Source of the DNA: Myxococcus fulvus
GTDB lineage: Bacteria > Myxococcota > Myxococcia > Myxococcales > Myxococcaceae
Length of the DNA stretch: 64,000 bases
Assembly: GCF_900111765.1 (NCBI RefSeq)
Contig: NZ_FOIB01000014.1
Location: 242,866-306,865, forward strand
Direction of reading: 5' to 3'
Below, piece by piece: positions 25,339-34,037 of this stretch. Each line of letters begins with the position of its first letter. Within the stretch, counting starts at the first letter, position 1. The notes beneath the pieces were generated by a model, which worked only from the letters and a program-made list of their open reading frames with translations, ran no database searches and was not told the DNA's origin. The position numbers and the translations under genes are program-made.

Positions 25339-26391
25339 ATGATTCTCGCCGAAGGCAATCTCCTCCAAGCGGACGTTCAAGCGCTCGTCAACACCGTCAA
25401 CACGGAAGGTGTGATGGGCAAGGGCATTGCGCTTCAGTTCAAGCGGGCCTTCCCCGCGATGTTCAAGGACTATGAGCGAGAGGCGAAAGCAGGTCGTATC
25501 GAGACGGGTCGAGTCCACGTCTTCGATGTCGGGTCGCTGATGGGCCCTCGCTGGATCATCAACTTCCCGACCAAGCAGGGATGGCGCCAGCCTTCTCGCC
25601 TGGAGTGGATTCGTACAGGCCTCGATTCGCTCATCGAAGAGATCCAGCGACGGGGGATTCAGTCGATTGCCGTTCCTCCCCTGGGCTGTGGCAACGGTGG
25701 TTTGGACTGGTCGGAGGTGTTTCCCCTCATCAAGGAGTCCTTCGGGCGTGTCCCTGCCGTCCGCGTGCTCGTCTATCCCCCTCGTGGCGCACCTGACCCC
25801 GAGACCATGCCCGTGAGGACGGCGCGTCCTTCTCTGACTGAAGGACGTGCGGGACTCTTGGGATTGATGCGTCGCTACATCGATGCGGGATTGGATGAAG
25901 AGTCTGTCAGCTTGCTGGAGATACAGAAGCTCCTCTATCTCTTGCAGGAGGCAGGTCAGCCGTTGCGTCTCTCGTTCATCGCGCATCGGTACGGGCCCTA
26001 TGCGGACAACTTGAGGCACGTCTTGAACAAGCTCGAGGGGCACTACCTTCGAGGCTTCGGTGATGGTTCCGTCTCACCCGAGAAGCAACTGCGGTTGTTG
26101 CCCGGAGCATCGGACGAAGCTCAGGCCATCATTCAGGAGCATCCTGAGATTCAGGAACGGTTCGAGCGGGTCGCGAGGCTCATCTCAGGCTTCGAGACAC
26201 CATTCGGCATGGAGCTTCTCTCGACGGTTCATTGGGTTGCGACGCGTGCGGCTACTCGGGCGAAGTCGGCGGCTGAGGCCATTCGAGACGTGCAAGCCTG
26301 GAATACGCGCAAGGCTTCCTTGATGAGTCCCGCACATGTGCAGGCTGCGTGGGAGAGGCTTGAGCAACAAGGGTGGCTCAATCGAGCGTAA
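25339..26391 (+). CDS. darG: DarG macrodomain antitoxin
   Basis: A 350-residue antitoxin. Residues 1-155 are a macrodomain (AEGNLLQADVQALVNTVNT at the start, GVMGKGIALQFK, and the PPLGCGNGGL phosphate-binding loop) that removes ADP-ribose from DNA. Residues about 170-350 form a separate helical domain (DUF4065-like; LLEIQKLLYLLQEAG) expected to bind and neutralise DarT directly. AGGGG lies just before the ATG at 25339. It ends 27 bp before the convergent ABC substrate-binding gene. Confidence 0.92.
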   Translation: MILAEGNLLQADVQALVNTVNTEGVMGKGIALQFKRAFPAMFKDYEREAKAGRIETGRVHVFDVGSLMGPRWIINFPTKQGWRQPSRLEWIRTGLDSLIEEIQRRGIQSIAVPPLGCGNGGLDWSEVFPLIKESFGRVPAVRVLVYPPRGAPDPETMPVRTARPSLTEGRAGLLGLMRRYIDAGLDEESVSLLEIQKLLYLLQEAGQPLRLSFIAHRYGPYADNLRHVLNKLEGHYLRGFGDGSVSPEKQLRLLPGASDEAQAIIQEHPEIQERFERVARLISGFETPFGMELLSTVHWVATRAATRAKSAAEAIRDVQAWNTRKASLMSPAHVQAAWERLEQQGWLNRA

Positions 26392-26393
26392 CA

Positions 26394-26419
26394 AGCCGCG
26401 CCAGCGTATCGGGGCGGCT
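26394..26419. terminator. Weak stem-loop between darG and the ABC operon
   Basis: AGCCGC (26394-26399) and GCGGCT (26414-26419) form a 6-bp stem with a 14-nt loop between the convergent stops. It is a modest candidate terminator for both directions. Confidence 0.35.
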
Positions 26420-27420
26420 CACTGCTTCACTCTCTGCCCTCGCGCCTCCTCCAGCAGGCTCAAGTCCACCAGCCCGTTGATGTCCGAGGCCGGGATGAAG
26501 TGCAGTTCCTCCGCATGCTTCGCGGCGGCCGCCAGCGCGGAGCCCACCGGGTCCAGACTCGGCTGCAGCCGCGAGAACGCTCCCTGCAGAATCGGCGGCT
26601 TCAGCGGCTTCTGCGTCAACTGCCCGAACGCCGCGTTCACCGCCGTGGCGAACGCCTCCGGCTCCTTCTCCCACCGCTCCGTCAGCTTCACGTGCGCACG
26701 CAACAGCGCGACGATGCGCGGCCGCTGCGTCTCGATGGCCTTCCGCGTCGTCACCACCACCGTCGTCGGATACCTCCCACCCGGCCACAGCGACTTCTCA
26801 TCCACGAGAATCTGCCCACCGCCCCCCGGCTCCAGCAGCATCCGCGTGCCCCACGGCTCGGGCACCCACGCACCCTCGATTCCCCCTCGCAGGTACTGCA
26901 CCAGGATGTCCGAGTTGCTCAGCGGCACAATCTGCAAATCCCCCGTGCCGTCCAGGTTCGTCTCCACGCCCTGCTGCTTCAGCCAGTAGCGCAGCGCGAT
27001 GTCCTGCGTGTTCCCCAACTGCGGCGTGGCCAGCTTCTTCCCCTTCAGCTCCGCCGCGCTCTTCGCCGTGCGCGTCACCAGCACCGCGCCCCCGTTCACC
27101 GCCCCCGCGATGACCCGTAGCTCCCGCCCCGCCTTGAGGAACGTGTTGATGGACGGCCCCGTGCCCACGTAGGACACATCCAACGAGCCCGCCACCAACG
27201 CCTCCATCGCCGCGGGCCCCGCGTTGAACTGCTTCACCTCCAGCTTCCCCACCCCAGGCTCCGACGCGAACGCCCCCTCCGCGTTCCCCACCAGCGCCTG
27301 CGCATGCGTGATGTTCGGGAAGAACCCCAACCGCAGCGCATCGTCCGGCCCTCGCGCCGACTCGCGCTTGCACCCGAGCCCCACCAACACGACGACCGCC
27401 AGGAAACGTAGAAGACGCAT
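26419..27420 (-). CDS. ABC importer substrate-binding lipoprotein (sulfonate/nitrate/taurine type)
   Basis: A 333-residue SsuA/NrtA-like periplasmic binding protein. From ATG 27420 it starts with a hydrophobic signal ending in the lipobox VGLGCK. LGFFPNITHAQALVG and the GPAAMEALVAGSLDVSYVG segment are typical of the family, which carries sulfonates, taurine, nitrate or related anions. It lies at the downstream end of an operon with its permease and ATPase. The ligand is not deducible. Confidence 0.9.
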   Translation of the reverse strand: MRLLRFLAVVVLVGLGCKRESARGPDDALRLGFFPNITHAQALVGNAEGAFASEPGVGKLEVKQFNAGPAAMEALVAGSLDVSYVGTGPSINTFLKAGRELRVIAGAVNGGAVLVTRTAKSAAELKGKKLATPQLGNTQDIALRYWLKQQGVETNLDGTGDLQIVPLSNSDILVQYLRGGIEGAWVPEPWGTRMLLEPGGGGQILVDEKSLWPGGRYPTTVVVTTRKAIETQRPRIVALLRAHVKLTERWEKEPEAFATAVNAAFGQLTQKPLKPPILQGAFSRLQPSLDPVGSALAAAAKHAEELHFIPASDINGLVDLSLLEEARGQRVKQ

Positions 27421-27487
27421 AGGCACCCAGCAGAAGGACGCGAAGCCAGCACTGGCAACAGGTGTCACGACACGAGCGTCGGACGCT

Positions 27488-28267
27488 TCACATCGCCGGC
27501 TGCAATCCCCAGCGGCGACGCAGCCGTCCCTCCACCGTCTGGAAGAAGACCCGGTCCACCGTCACCCCGATGAGCACGATGGCCACCATCACCGCCATCA
27601 CCTGCGGCACGTCCATCAGCTCGCGCCCCACCGTGAGCAGCTGTCCCAGCCCACCCGACACGAACAGCAGCTCCCCCGCGAGCAGCGCGCGCCACGCGAA
27701 GCTCCACCCCAGCTTCAACCCCGTGACGATGCCCGGCAGCGCCGCCGGCAGCAGCACCCCGAACTGGAAGCGCAGCCCGCGCACCCCCAGCGTGCTCGCC
27801 ACGCGCAACAACTGTGGATCCACCCCCTGGATGCTGTCCTCCGTCGCGATGGCGATGCCCAGCACGCTGCCCATCACCACCACGAACAGGATGGCCCCGT
27901 CCGTCAGCCCGAACCACAGGAGCGCCAGGGGCAACCAGCAGATGGACGGCAGCGCCTGCAGCCCCATCACCACCGGCTTCACCGCGTTGCGGAAGAACGT
28001 CAGCCGCGCCATCAGCAGGCCCAGCGGCACGCCGATGCCCACCGACACCACGTACGCGCGCCCCAGCCTCCCCAGCGAGCGCAGCGTCGCTCCCCACAGT
28101 CGCCCGTCGGCCGCCAGCCGCCACAGGCTCTCGGCCACCGTCATCGGCCCGGGGAACAAATAGGAGGACCAGATGCCCATCCGGGCCACGACCTCCCACG
28201 TACCAAGGAGCAACACCAGCAGGCCCAGCTTCTGCCCGTAGTTCTTGAGCGCCGAATCACGCTTCAT
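27488..28267 (-). CDS. ABC importer permease (SsuC/TauC type)
   Basis: A 259-residue inner-membrane permease with about six transmembrane helices. It carries the cytoplasmic EAA loop as EDSIQGVDPQLLRVASTLG-type sequence, which contacts the ATPase. It starts three bases after the ATPase gene stops, so the two are coupled. Partner of the binding protein at 26419. Confidence 0.9.
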   Translation of the reverse strand: MKRDSALKNYGQKLGLLVLLLGTWEVVARMGIWSSYLFPGPMTVAESLWRLAADGRLWGATLRSLGRLGRAYVVSVGIGVPLGLLMARLTFFRNAVKPVVMGLQALPSICWLPLALLWFGLTDGAILFVVVMGSVLGIAIATEDSIQGVDPQLLRVASTLGVRGLRFQFGVLLPAALPGIVTGLKLGWSFAWRALLAGELLFVSGGLGQLLTVGRELMDVPQVMAVMVAIVLIGVTVDRVFFQTVEGRLRRRWGLQPAM

Positions 28268-28270
28268 GGC

Positions 28271-29179
28271 TCACCTCGCGGGACGGGGCATCCCCGACAC
28301 GGGCAGCACGGCGGAAGGGGCCTCGGTGCTCGAGGCGTGTGGGAACTCGGGCTCGGGCACACTGTCCCGCTCCACCTCGCGCAGGAGCCCCTGGATGTGG
28401 CGGACCATCTCCGTGAGCGCCGCGTCGTCCGGATGACGCGGCATGGGCAGGTGGACCTCCAGGTCCCTCACGATGCGCCCGGGCCGCGGAGCCATGAGCA
28501 CCACACGCGAGCCCAGCATCAGCGCCTCGTGCACGTCGTGCGTCACGAACACCACCGTCTTGTGCGTGCGCATCCAGATGGACTGCAACATCTCCTGCAT
28601 GTGGATGCGCGTCTGCGCGTCCAGCGAGCCGAACGGCTCGTCCATCAGCAGCACCGTCGGGTCCACCGCGAGCGCCCGGGCCAGGCTCGCGCGCATCTTC
28701 ATGCCTCCGGAGAGCTGGTGGGGCAGCGTGTCCTCGAACCCCTGGAGCTGCACACGGCGGATGTACTGGTCCGCGCGCTCCTTGCGCTCGGCGCGAGGCA
28801 CCCCCCGGGCCGCCAGCGCGAAGGTGATGTTCCCCCGCACCGTGAGCCACGGGAACAGCGCCGCCTCCTGGAACATCAGGAGCCGGTCAGGCCCCGGACC
28901 TCCGATGCTCTGTCCATCGATGGACACCGTGCCGCCAGTAGGGCGCACGTGGCCCGCCAGCGCGTAGAGCAGCGTGGACTTGCCGCAGCCGGACGGGCCC
29001 AGGAGGCAGACGAACTCGCCGGAGCGGACGTTCAGGTCCACGTCCTTCAAGGCCACGACCTTGTTGCCGTAGCGATGCCCCAGCTGGGTGACGGATATCT
29101 TCGCGCGCGCGGCGCTGACGTCGGCCGGACGCAAGAAGCGCAGCGAGCTTCGCCATCGGCCGAGGAGGGCACGCAGCAT
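28271..29179 (-). CDS. ABC importer ATPase (SsuB/TauB type)
   Basis: A 302-residue ATPase. Walker A is GPSGCGKST, Q-loop FQEAALFPWLT, signature LSGGMKMR, Walker B VLLMDEPFGSLDAQTR, and switch His in VTHDVHEAL. This chain matches sulfonate/nitrate/taurine importers. ATG 29179 is chosen because the conserved fold starts about 30 residues later; upstream in-frame codons are low-complexity. The C-terminal 60 residues are a variable extension. First gene of the importer operon. Confidence 0.9.
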   Translation of the reverse strand: MLRALLGRWRSSLRFLRPADVSAARAKISVTQLGHRYGNKVVALKDVDLNVRSGEFVCLLGPSGCGKSTLLYALAGHVRPTGGTVSIDGQSIGGPGPDRLLMFQEAALFPWLTVRGNITFALAARGVPRAERKERADQYIRRVQLQGFEDTLPHQLSGGMKMRASLARALAVDPTVLLMDEPFGSLDAQTRIHMQEMLQSIWMRTHKTVVFVTHDVHEALMLGSRVVLMAPRPGRIVRDLEVHLPMPRHPDDAALTEMVRHIQGLLREVERDSVPEPEFPHASSTEAPSAVLPVSGMPRPAR

Positions 29180-29393
29180 CGGCCACAAGCTAGGCACATG
29201 TACGCAAGACGGAAGGGGGTGTGGGCGACCTCGGGGGCACCCGTCACCCTGCTTCCTCGCTCGCCGGGAGGGGAGTGTCGTCTCCTCCACACTCCGCCAT
29301 CGGCCTCCGGACCTCTTCGCCGGTCGTCCGAAAACTAGGGATGCCTCCGCCGCTTGCTTTCCGCGCCTGCCCGACCGCCTTAGACCCGGGGGC

Positions 29394-29744
29394 ATGCTGA
29401 GTGTCGTGACCGATGTGCTCGGGGACCTGGTGGTCGGGGTGCTGTCGGTCTTCGCGAAGGACAAGCGCGGCGGGGCGTGGGCCCTGGTGCTCTACCTGCT
29501 CCTGGGCCTGGGGCTGGGCGGGCTGAGCGCGATGTTCTGGCCCGAGCCGCTCGTCGACGACTTCGAGGGCTCGCTGCTCCTGGGGTTGGCGTCACCCATC
29601 CTGGCGGGCGCGCTGGTGGCGGGCTTCCGGGGCGTGAGCGTCTGGGATTGGCGCTATGCGTTCGACCGGGCGCGGTTCGGCCTGGGCTTCGGCGTGACGC
29701 TGGGCGTGGGGCTGGGGCGCGTCATCGGATTGCTGTTGTCCTGA
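29394..29744 (+). CDS. Small integral membrane protein
   Basis: A 116-residue protein with about three hydrophobic segments (LVLYLLLGLGLGGLSAM, LLLGLASPILAGALVAG, FGLGFGVTLGVGLGRVIGLLL). No catalytic motif or recognised family. GGGGG precedes the ATG at 29394. It ends 54 bp before the Ser/Thr kinase gene, so it may share its transcript. Confidence 0.7.
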   Translation: MLSVVTDVLGDLVVGVLSVFAKDKRGGAWALVLYLLLGLGLGGLSAMFWPEPLVDDFEGSLLLGLASPILAGALVAGFRGVSVWDWRYAFDRARFGLGFGVTLGVGLGRVIGLLLS

Positions 29745-29798
29745 CGCCTGGACGAGGGGGGTTCCTTTCACGGCGGGAACTGGAGGAACCTCCACGCA

Positions 29799-31391
29799 AT
29801 GCACGTGGGGAGATATCAGCTCGTCCGCAAGCTGGCGACGGGTGGCATGGCGGAGGTGTTCCTGGCGAAGGTGGCCGGGCCTGGGGGATTCGAGAAGACG
29901 CTGGTGCTCAAGCGCATCCTCCCGCACCTGGTGGAGGACGCGTCCTTCGTGGAGATGTTCCTGGAGGAGGCGCGGCTCGTCGCGCAGCTCAACCATCCCC
30001 ACATCGTTCAAATCTTCGACTTCGGTGAGGCGGAGGGCAGCTACTTCCTGGCGATGGAGCTCATCGACGGGCCGAACCTGCGCCGCTGGCAGCGACAGGC
30101 CGCGTCGAGAGGACGCCCGCTGGCGCCCAACATCTGCGCGAAGGTGGTGGCGCTCGCGGCGGAGGGATTGGCGTACGCGCACGACTTCGCGGACCCGGGC
30201 ACGGGGCAGCCGCTCGGGTTGATTCACCGGGACGTGAGTCCGGACAACATCCTGGTGTCGCGGCAGGGCGCGGTGAAGGTGGTGGACTTCGGCATCGCGA
30301 AGGTGGCGGGGCAGAAGCACCGCACGCAGACGGGCATCGTGAAGGGCAAGGTGGCGTACATGCCACCCGAGCAATGTCAGGCGGACCCGCTGGATCGGCG
30401 CGTGGATGTGTATGCGCTGGGGGTCGTCCTGTACGAGCTGCTCACGGGGCGGCTGCCGTTCGAGGGCGCCACGGAGCTGGCGATGATGCAGGCCATCGTC
30501 TCGCGTCCTCCGGTGCCAGTCAGTCGCCACCGCGCCGATGTCCCCAGCGCCTTGCAGGCCATCATCTCCACCGCGCTCGAGAAGGACCGGGAGAAGCGCT
30601 ATCCCGACTGCCGCGCGCTCCAGGCGGCCCTCGAGCGCTTCGTGTTGTCGACGGGCGAGCCCGTGGGCGCGTATCAGATTGCGCAGTCCGTGGAGCAGGT
30701 GGTGGAGGAGCGCGGCACCGCGACGCCCGCGCCCATCACGAACCGCGAGGCCGAGCGCACCGCGCCCTCGGGCCCCGCGCGCGAGAAGCGGGCCGAGGTG
30801 AAGGACGCAGCCGTGTTCGAGCAGACGACCCAGCAGCGGCCTCACAAGAACGTGGGCGCGACGCGCGGGAAGAAGCTCGTGCCGGCGGCTGTCGCGGGCG
30901 CGGTGCTGCTCGTCGCGGGTGGCGGCTACGCGCTGCTCGGGAGAGCACCGTCCGGGCCCGACATGCCCGAGCTGGCGCGGGCACCGGCTGACGGCGTCGG
31001 GACGAAGCCCACGCAGGGCGCACCGCCCGTGTCCTCCGACCTGAAGCCCGCCCAGGTCGCGGAGGCCGCGCCACCGCCGACGGAGCCCTCCGCGCCCGAG
31101 GAGGACGGTGACCTCCTCGCGCCGATATCGGGGAACACCGTGAGCACGGAGCGCAAGGACGGCTCCGCGCGAGCGATGAAGGGCACGGTGGAGTTCCGCA
31201 TCCGCCCCTATGCCGTCGTGTATCTCGACGGGAAGAAGCTGGGCGAGACACCGCTCGGCATCATCGACGTGCCCGAGGGCAACCACACCATCACCGCCGT
31301 GAACTCACGGCTGGGCAAGCGCGTGACGCGCAGCTTCGAGGTGAAGGCGGGGACCGCGAACGTCTTCAAGCTCAACCTGACGCAGGAGTGA
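29799..31391 (+). CDS. Membrane Ser/Thr protein kinase with PEGA domain
   Basis: A 530-residue Hanks-type kinase. The kinase domain (residues about 5-275) has the glycine loop KLATGGMAEVF, catalytic Lys in LVLKRI, HRDVSPDN, DFGIAK and the MPPEQ segment, so it looks active. A Pro/Ala-rich linker with one transmembrane helix (about 355-380) follows; the C-terminal region (about 455-530) is a PEGA-type domain (VEFRIRPYAVVYLDGKKLG). The PEGA module is expected outside the cytoplasm. Upstream signal unknown. Confidence 0.92.
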   Translation: MHVGRYQLVRKLATGGMAEVFLAKVAGPGGFEKTLVLKRILPHLVEDASFVEMFLEEARLVAQLNHPHIVQIFDFGEAEGSYFLAMELIDGPNLRRWQRQAASRGRPLAPNICAKVVALAAEGLAYAHDFADPGTGQPLGLIHRDVSPDNILVSRQGAVKVVDFGIAKVAGQKHRTQTGIVKGKVAYMPPEQCQADPLDRRVDVYALGVVLYELLTGRLPFEGATELAMMQAIVSRPPVPVSRHRADVPSALQAIISTALEKDREKRYPDCRALQAALERFVLSTGEPVGAYQIAQSVEQVVEERGTATPAPITNREAERTAPSGPAREKRAEVKDAAVFEQTTQQRPHKNVGATRGKKLVPAAVAGAVLLVAGGGYALLGRAPSGPDMPELARAPADGVGTKPTQGAPPVSSDLKPAQVAEAAPPPTEPSAPEEDGDLLAPISGNTVSTERKDGSARAMKGTVEFRIRPYAVVYLDGKKLGETPLGIIDVPEGNHTITAVNSRLGKRVTRSFEVKAGTANVFKLNLTQE

Positions 31392-31404
31392 GCGACGCCG
31401 CCCG

Positions 31405-32097
31405 TTACGGCTCGTCCTTCTTCGCCGTGTCCGAGGACGCGGGAGCAGGCTCCTCGGGCTTCTTCTTCGGGCCCATCACCGAGTCCAGCGCCGAGCCCAG
31501 CGCGTTGCCCACGTTCTTCCCCAGCGTGGACCCGGCGGCGCCCAGCTTCGAGCGCAGGTCCTTCTTCTGCGGCGCCTCCGGCTCCGGCTCGGGCGCGACA
31601 GGGGCGGGGACTGGCGTCTCCTGGACGGCGACGGCCGCGGGCACCTCGGTGTTCGGAGGCACCACGGGCTCCTCCACCTTCGCGGGAGGCGCGGCCGCGG
31701 AGGCCGTGCCCTGCTGTTGCCGCACCTGCTTGCGCACCGACTCGAAGTCCCGTTCCACCTTGGGCCCCGTGGCGGCGGGCAGCACGGCATCGGGCTTCAA
31801 GCTCAGCCCCGCGCGGAACTCCTCCAGCGCCTGCTTCCTGCGGCCCAAGTCCGACAGGACCAGCCCCCGATAGAGCGCCACCTCGACCTGCTCGTCGGGG
31901 GTGGAGGCCACCTGCTTCGCCTGGGTCAGCCAGTTGAGGGCCTTCTCGTACTCCAGCGCCTCGTACTGCGCTCCCGCGCGCTCCATGCGGCGGCGGAACG
32001 GGCTCACGTCCTCCGCCAGGGCCAGTCCCGGCGCGAACCAGGCCCACAGCACCATCACCCATGCCCCCCGGCTTCTCAGGGTTCTAAACGCTTCCAT
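31405..32097 (-). CDS. Secreted TPR-type protein with Pro/Lys-rich tail
   Basis: A 230-residue protein. From ATG 32097 it begins with a signal peptide (…WAWFAPGLALAE). A TPR-like helical pair follows (YEALEYEKALNWLTQA, then VEVALYRGLVLSDLG and ALEEFRAGLSLKPD), then a Pro/Glu/Val-rich linker and a C-terminal KKKPEEPAP tail. It is a probable periplasmic scaffold. An upstream in-frame ATG at 32160 has a good GGTGG site but gives a longer, less classical leader. Convergent to the kinase gene. Confidence 0.75.
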   Translation of the reverse strand: MEAFRTLRSRGAWVMVLWAWFAPGLALAEDVSPFRRRMERAGAQYEALEYEKALNWLTQAKQVASTPDEQVEVALYRGLVLSDLGRRKQALEEFRAGLSLKPDAVLPAATGPKVERDFESVRKQVRQQQGTASAAAPPAKVEEPVVPPNTEVPAAVAVQETPVPAPVAPEPEPEAPQKKDLRSKLGAAGSTLGKNVGNALGSALDSVMGPKKKPEEPAPASSDTAKKDEP

Positions 32098-32171
32098 GTC
32101 TGGCAACGCTAACACGGAGTCCCCGGACAGGAATCGACCCGCCCCCGAGGTGATGTCCACCCAGGCTCACC

Positions 32172-32753
32172 TCATCCGGCGACGCGGGCCGCTTCCACGC
32201 GCCGGTGCATCCGCGTGCGCCACGCCAGCCACAGGCTGAACACGAGCAACCCCACGCCCACGCCGGTGAAGGCGCCGCCCACTCGCAGCGAGGAGCGCCG
32301 GTCATCCCGCGTCACCTCCAGCGACTGCGAGCCGGGCGAGGCGAGGTAGCGCTCCACCTGCTCCTTCACCGCGGTGGCCTCGCCCTCGACGGTGGCCCAC
32401 TGGGCGAACAGGGGCAGCTTGCCCTGCGTCGTCATCAGCTCCGGCCGGAAGATGGGCACGGACTTGCGACGGGCGCTCTTCGTGCGCTCCACCTTCACGG
32501 ACTGGATCGCGTCCAGCGGCAGCGTGGCCACCGGCTCGCGCGTGAGCCAACCCGATTTGGTGAGCGTGCAGGGGCCGCCCGGCCCGCAGCGCAAATCCAT
32601 CCGCGACTTCCCATCCAACAGCCACACGCCGAGCACCAGGAACGGCAGCGCGAGGATGATGAACGCCACCGTCCCAATCGCGGTGGAGCGGCTGGCCAGG
32701 GGCTTGTCGTCGTCGATGGGGATGGCGGGGGTGGGCTCGCTCACAAGCTCCAC
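32172..32753 (-). CDS. Two-helix membrane protein of unknown function
   Basis: A 193-residue protein with transmembrane helices at about 25-46 and 160-180, an extracytoplasmic region between them that holds a CGPGGPC pair of cysteines, and a basic tail. No domain is recognised; the central strand-rich part resembles bacterial PH-like membrane modules. It may be co-transcribed with the TPR gene downstream. Confidence 0.65.
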   Translation of the reverse strand: MELVSEPTPAIPIDDDKPLASRSTAIGTVAFIILALPFLVLGVWLLDGKSRMDLRCGPGGPCTLTKSGWLTREPVATLPLDAIQSVKVERTKSARRKSVPIFRPELMTTQGKLPLFAQWATVEGEATAVKEQVERYLASPGSQSLEVTRDDRRSSLRVGGAFTGVGVGLLVFSLWLAWRTRMHRRVEAARVAG

Positions 32754-32933
32754 TCATAGACCCGCGGGCCTCCGGCTGGCAGCGGTTTCGTGCACCCCTC
32801 GCGTCGGAAACAAACCCCCAGGCGGCGAGCGAGCGGGCGCACCGCGCCTCCCACCCCGAGCCCCCTGGTGTCACGGCCTCCGGGTGAACACCTCAACCCC
32901 AGATTCCGCACCCGCCTGTCGCAGGAGCCGCGC

Positions 32934-34025
32934 ATGAAGGCCGTCGCCGTCTTTCCCGGGAAGCGTGAGGTGCGCGTCATCGACGACGCGCCCGAGCCCC
33001 AGCTCCAATCCCCGACACAGGTGAAGGTGCGCACCCACGAGGTGGGCGTGTGCGGCACGGACAAGGACATCGTCTCCTTCACCTACGGCTCGCCGCCGCC
33101 CGGCCTGGACTACCTCATCCTCGGCCACGAGTGCCTGGGCGAGGTCATCGAGGTCGGCTCCGCCGTGAAGGGCGTGCAGAAGGGCGACCTGGTGGTGCCC
33201 CGCGTGCGCAGGCCCTGTCCCCACGCCATCTGCACCGCCTGTCGCCAAGGCCACCCCGACTACTGCATCACCGGCGACTTCACCGAGCGCGGCATCAAGG
33301 AGGCCCACGGCTTCTGCTCGGAGTACTTCGTCGAGGACGTGGCCTACGTGCACCGCGTCCCCTCCGAGCTGCGTCAAGTCGCCGTCCTCACCGAGCCCCT
33401 CACCATCGCCGAGAAGGGCCTGCGCCAGCTGGGACACATCCAGGAGCGCCTGCCGTGGAGACCCGCGCCGGGGCGCGCGGTGGTGCTCGGCGGCGGGCCG
33501 GTGGGCCTGTTGGGCATGCTGGCCCTGATACGGCGGGGCTTCGCCACCACGGTGTACTCGCACAAGCGCGCGCCCAACCCGAAGGAGGCCATCGCGGGAG
33601 CGGTGGGCGCGCCCTACCTGTCCACGCAGGACGTGTCCGCCCAGGAGCTGGTCCGCCGCGTCGGCGCCGCGGACGTCATCTATGAGGCGACGGGCGTGGC
33701 GAAGGCCACCGTGGACGTGCTCGGGGCGCTGGCGCCCAACGGCGTCCTCATCCTCACCGGCGTGCCGTCGCACGGCGAGGAGCTGACGCTGGATGGGGCC
33801 GCGGTGCTCAAGCAGCTGGTGCTCCACAACCAGGTGGTGTCCGGCACGGTGAACGCGGCGGCGCTGGACTTCGACATGGCGCTCGAGGACCTGAGCCACT
33901 TCCGGGCGACGTGGCCCGGCGCGGTGGAGCGGTTGCTCACCGGGCGCCATCCTCCCGAGGCCTTCGTCGACGTGGTGAACGGCAAGGTGTCGGGCGGCAT
34001 CAAGAACGTCATTTCCTTCCGTTGA
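32934..34025 (+). CDS. Zinc-dependent glucose 1-dehydrogenase-type enzyme
   Basis: A 363-residue MDR-family sugar dehydrogenase. AGGAG lies just before the ATG at 32934. Catalytic zinc ligands are GVCGTDKD and ILGHE; the structural zinc cysteines are RPCPHAICTACRQGHPDYC; NAD(P)-binding GGGPVGLLG at about residue 184. It resembles archaeal/bacterial glucose dehydrogenases that make gluconolactone. The next gene is a glucoamylase-type GH15, which would release glucose. Confidence 0.88.
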   Translation: MKAVAVFPGKREVRVIDDAPEPQLQSPTQVKVRTHEVGVCGTDKDIVSFTYGSPPPGLDYLILGHECLGEVIEVGSAVKGVQKGDLVVPRVRRPCPHAICTACRQGHPDYCITGDFTERGIKEAHGFCSEYFVEDVAYVHRVPSELRQVAVLTEPLTIAEKGLRQLGHIQERLPWRPAPGRAVVLGGGPVGLLGMLALIRRGFATTVYSHKRAPNPKEAIAGAVGAPYLSTQDVSAQELVRRVGAADVIYEATGVAKATVDVLGALAPNGVLILTGVPSHGEELTLDGAAVLKQLVLHNQVVSGTVNAAALDFDMALEDLSHFRATWPGAVERLLTGRHPPEAFVDVVNGKVSGGIKNVISFR

Positions 34026-34037
34026 AGCGAGGTGAGC

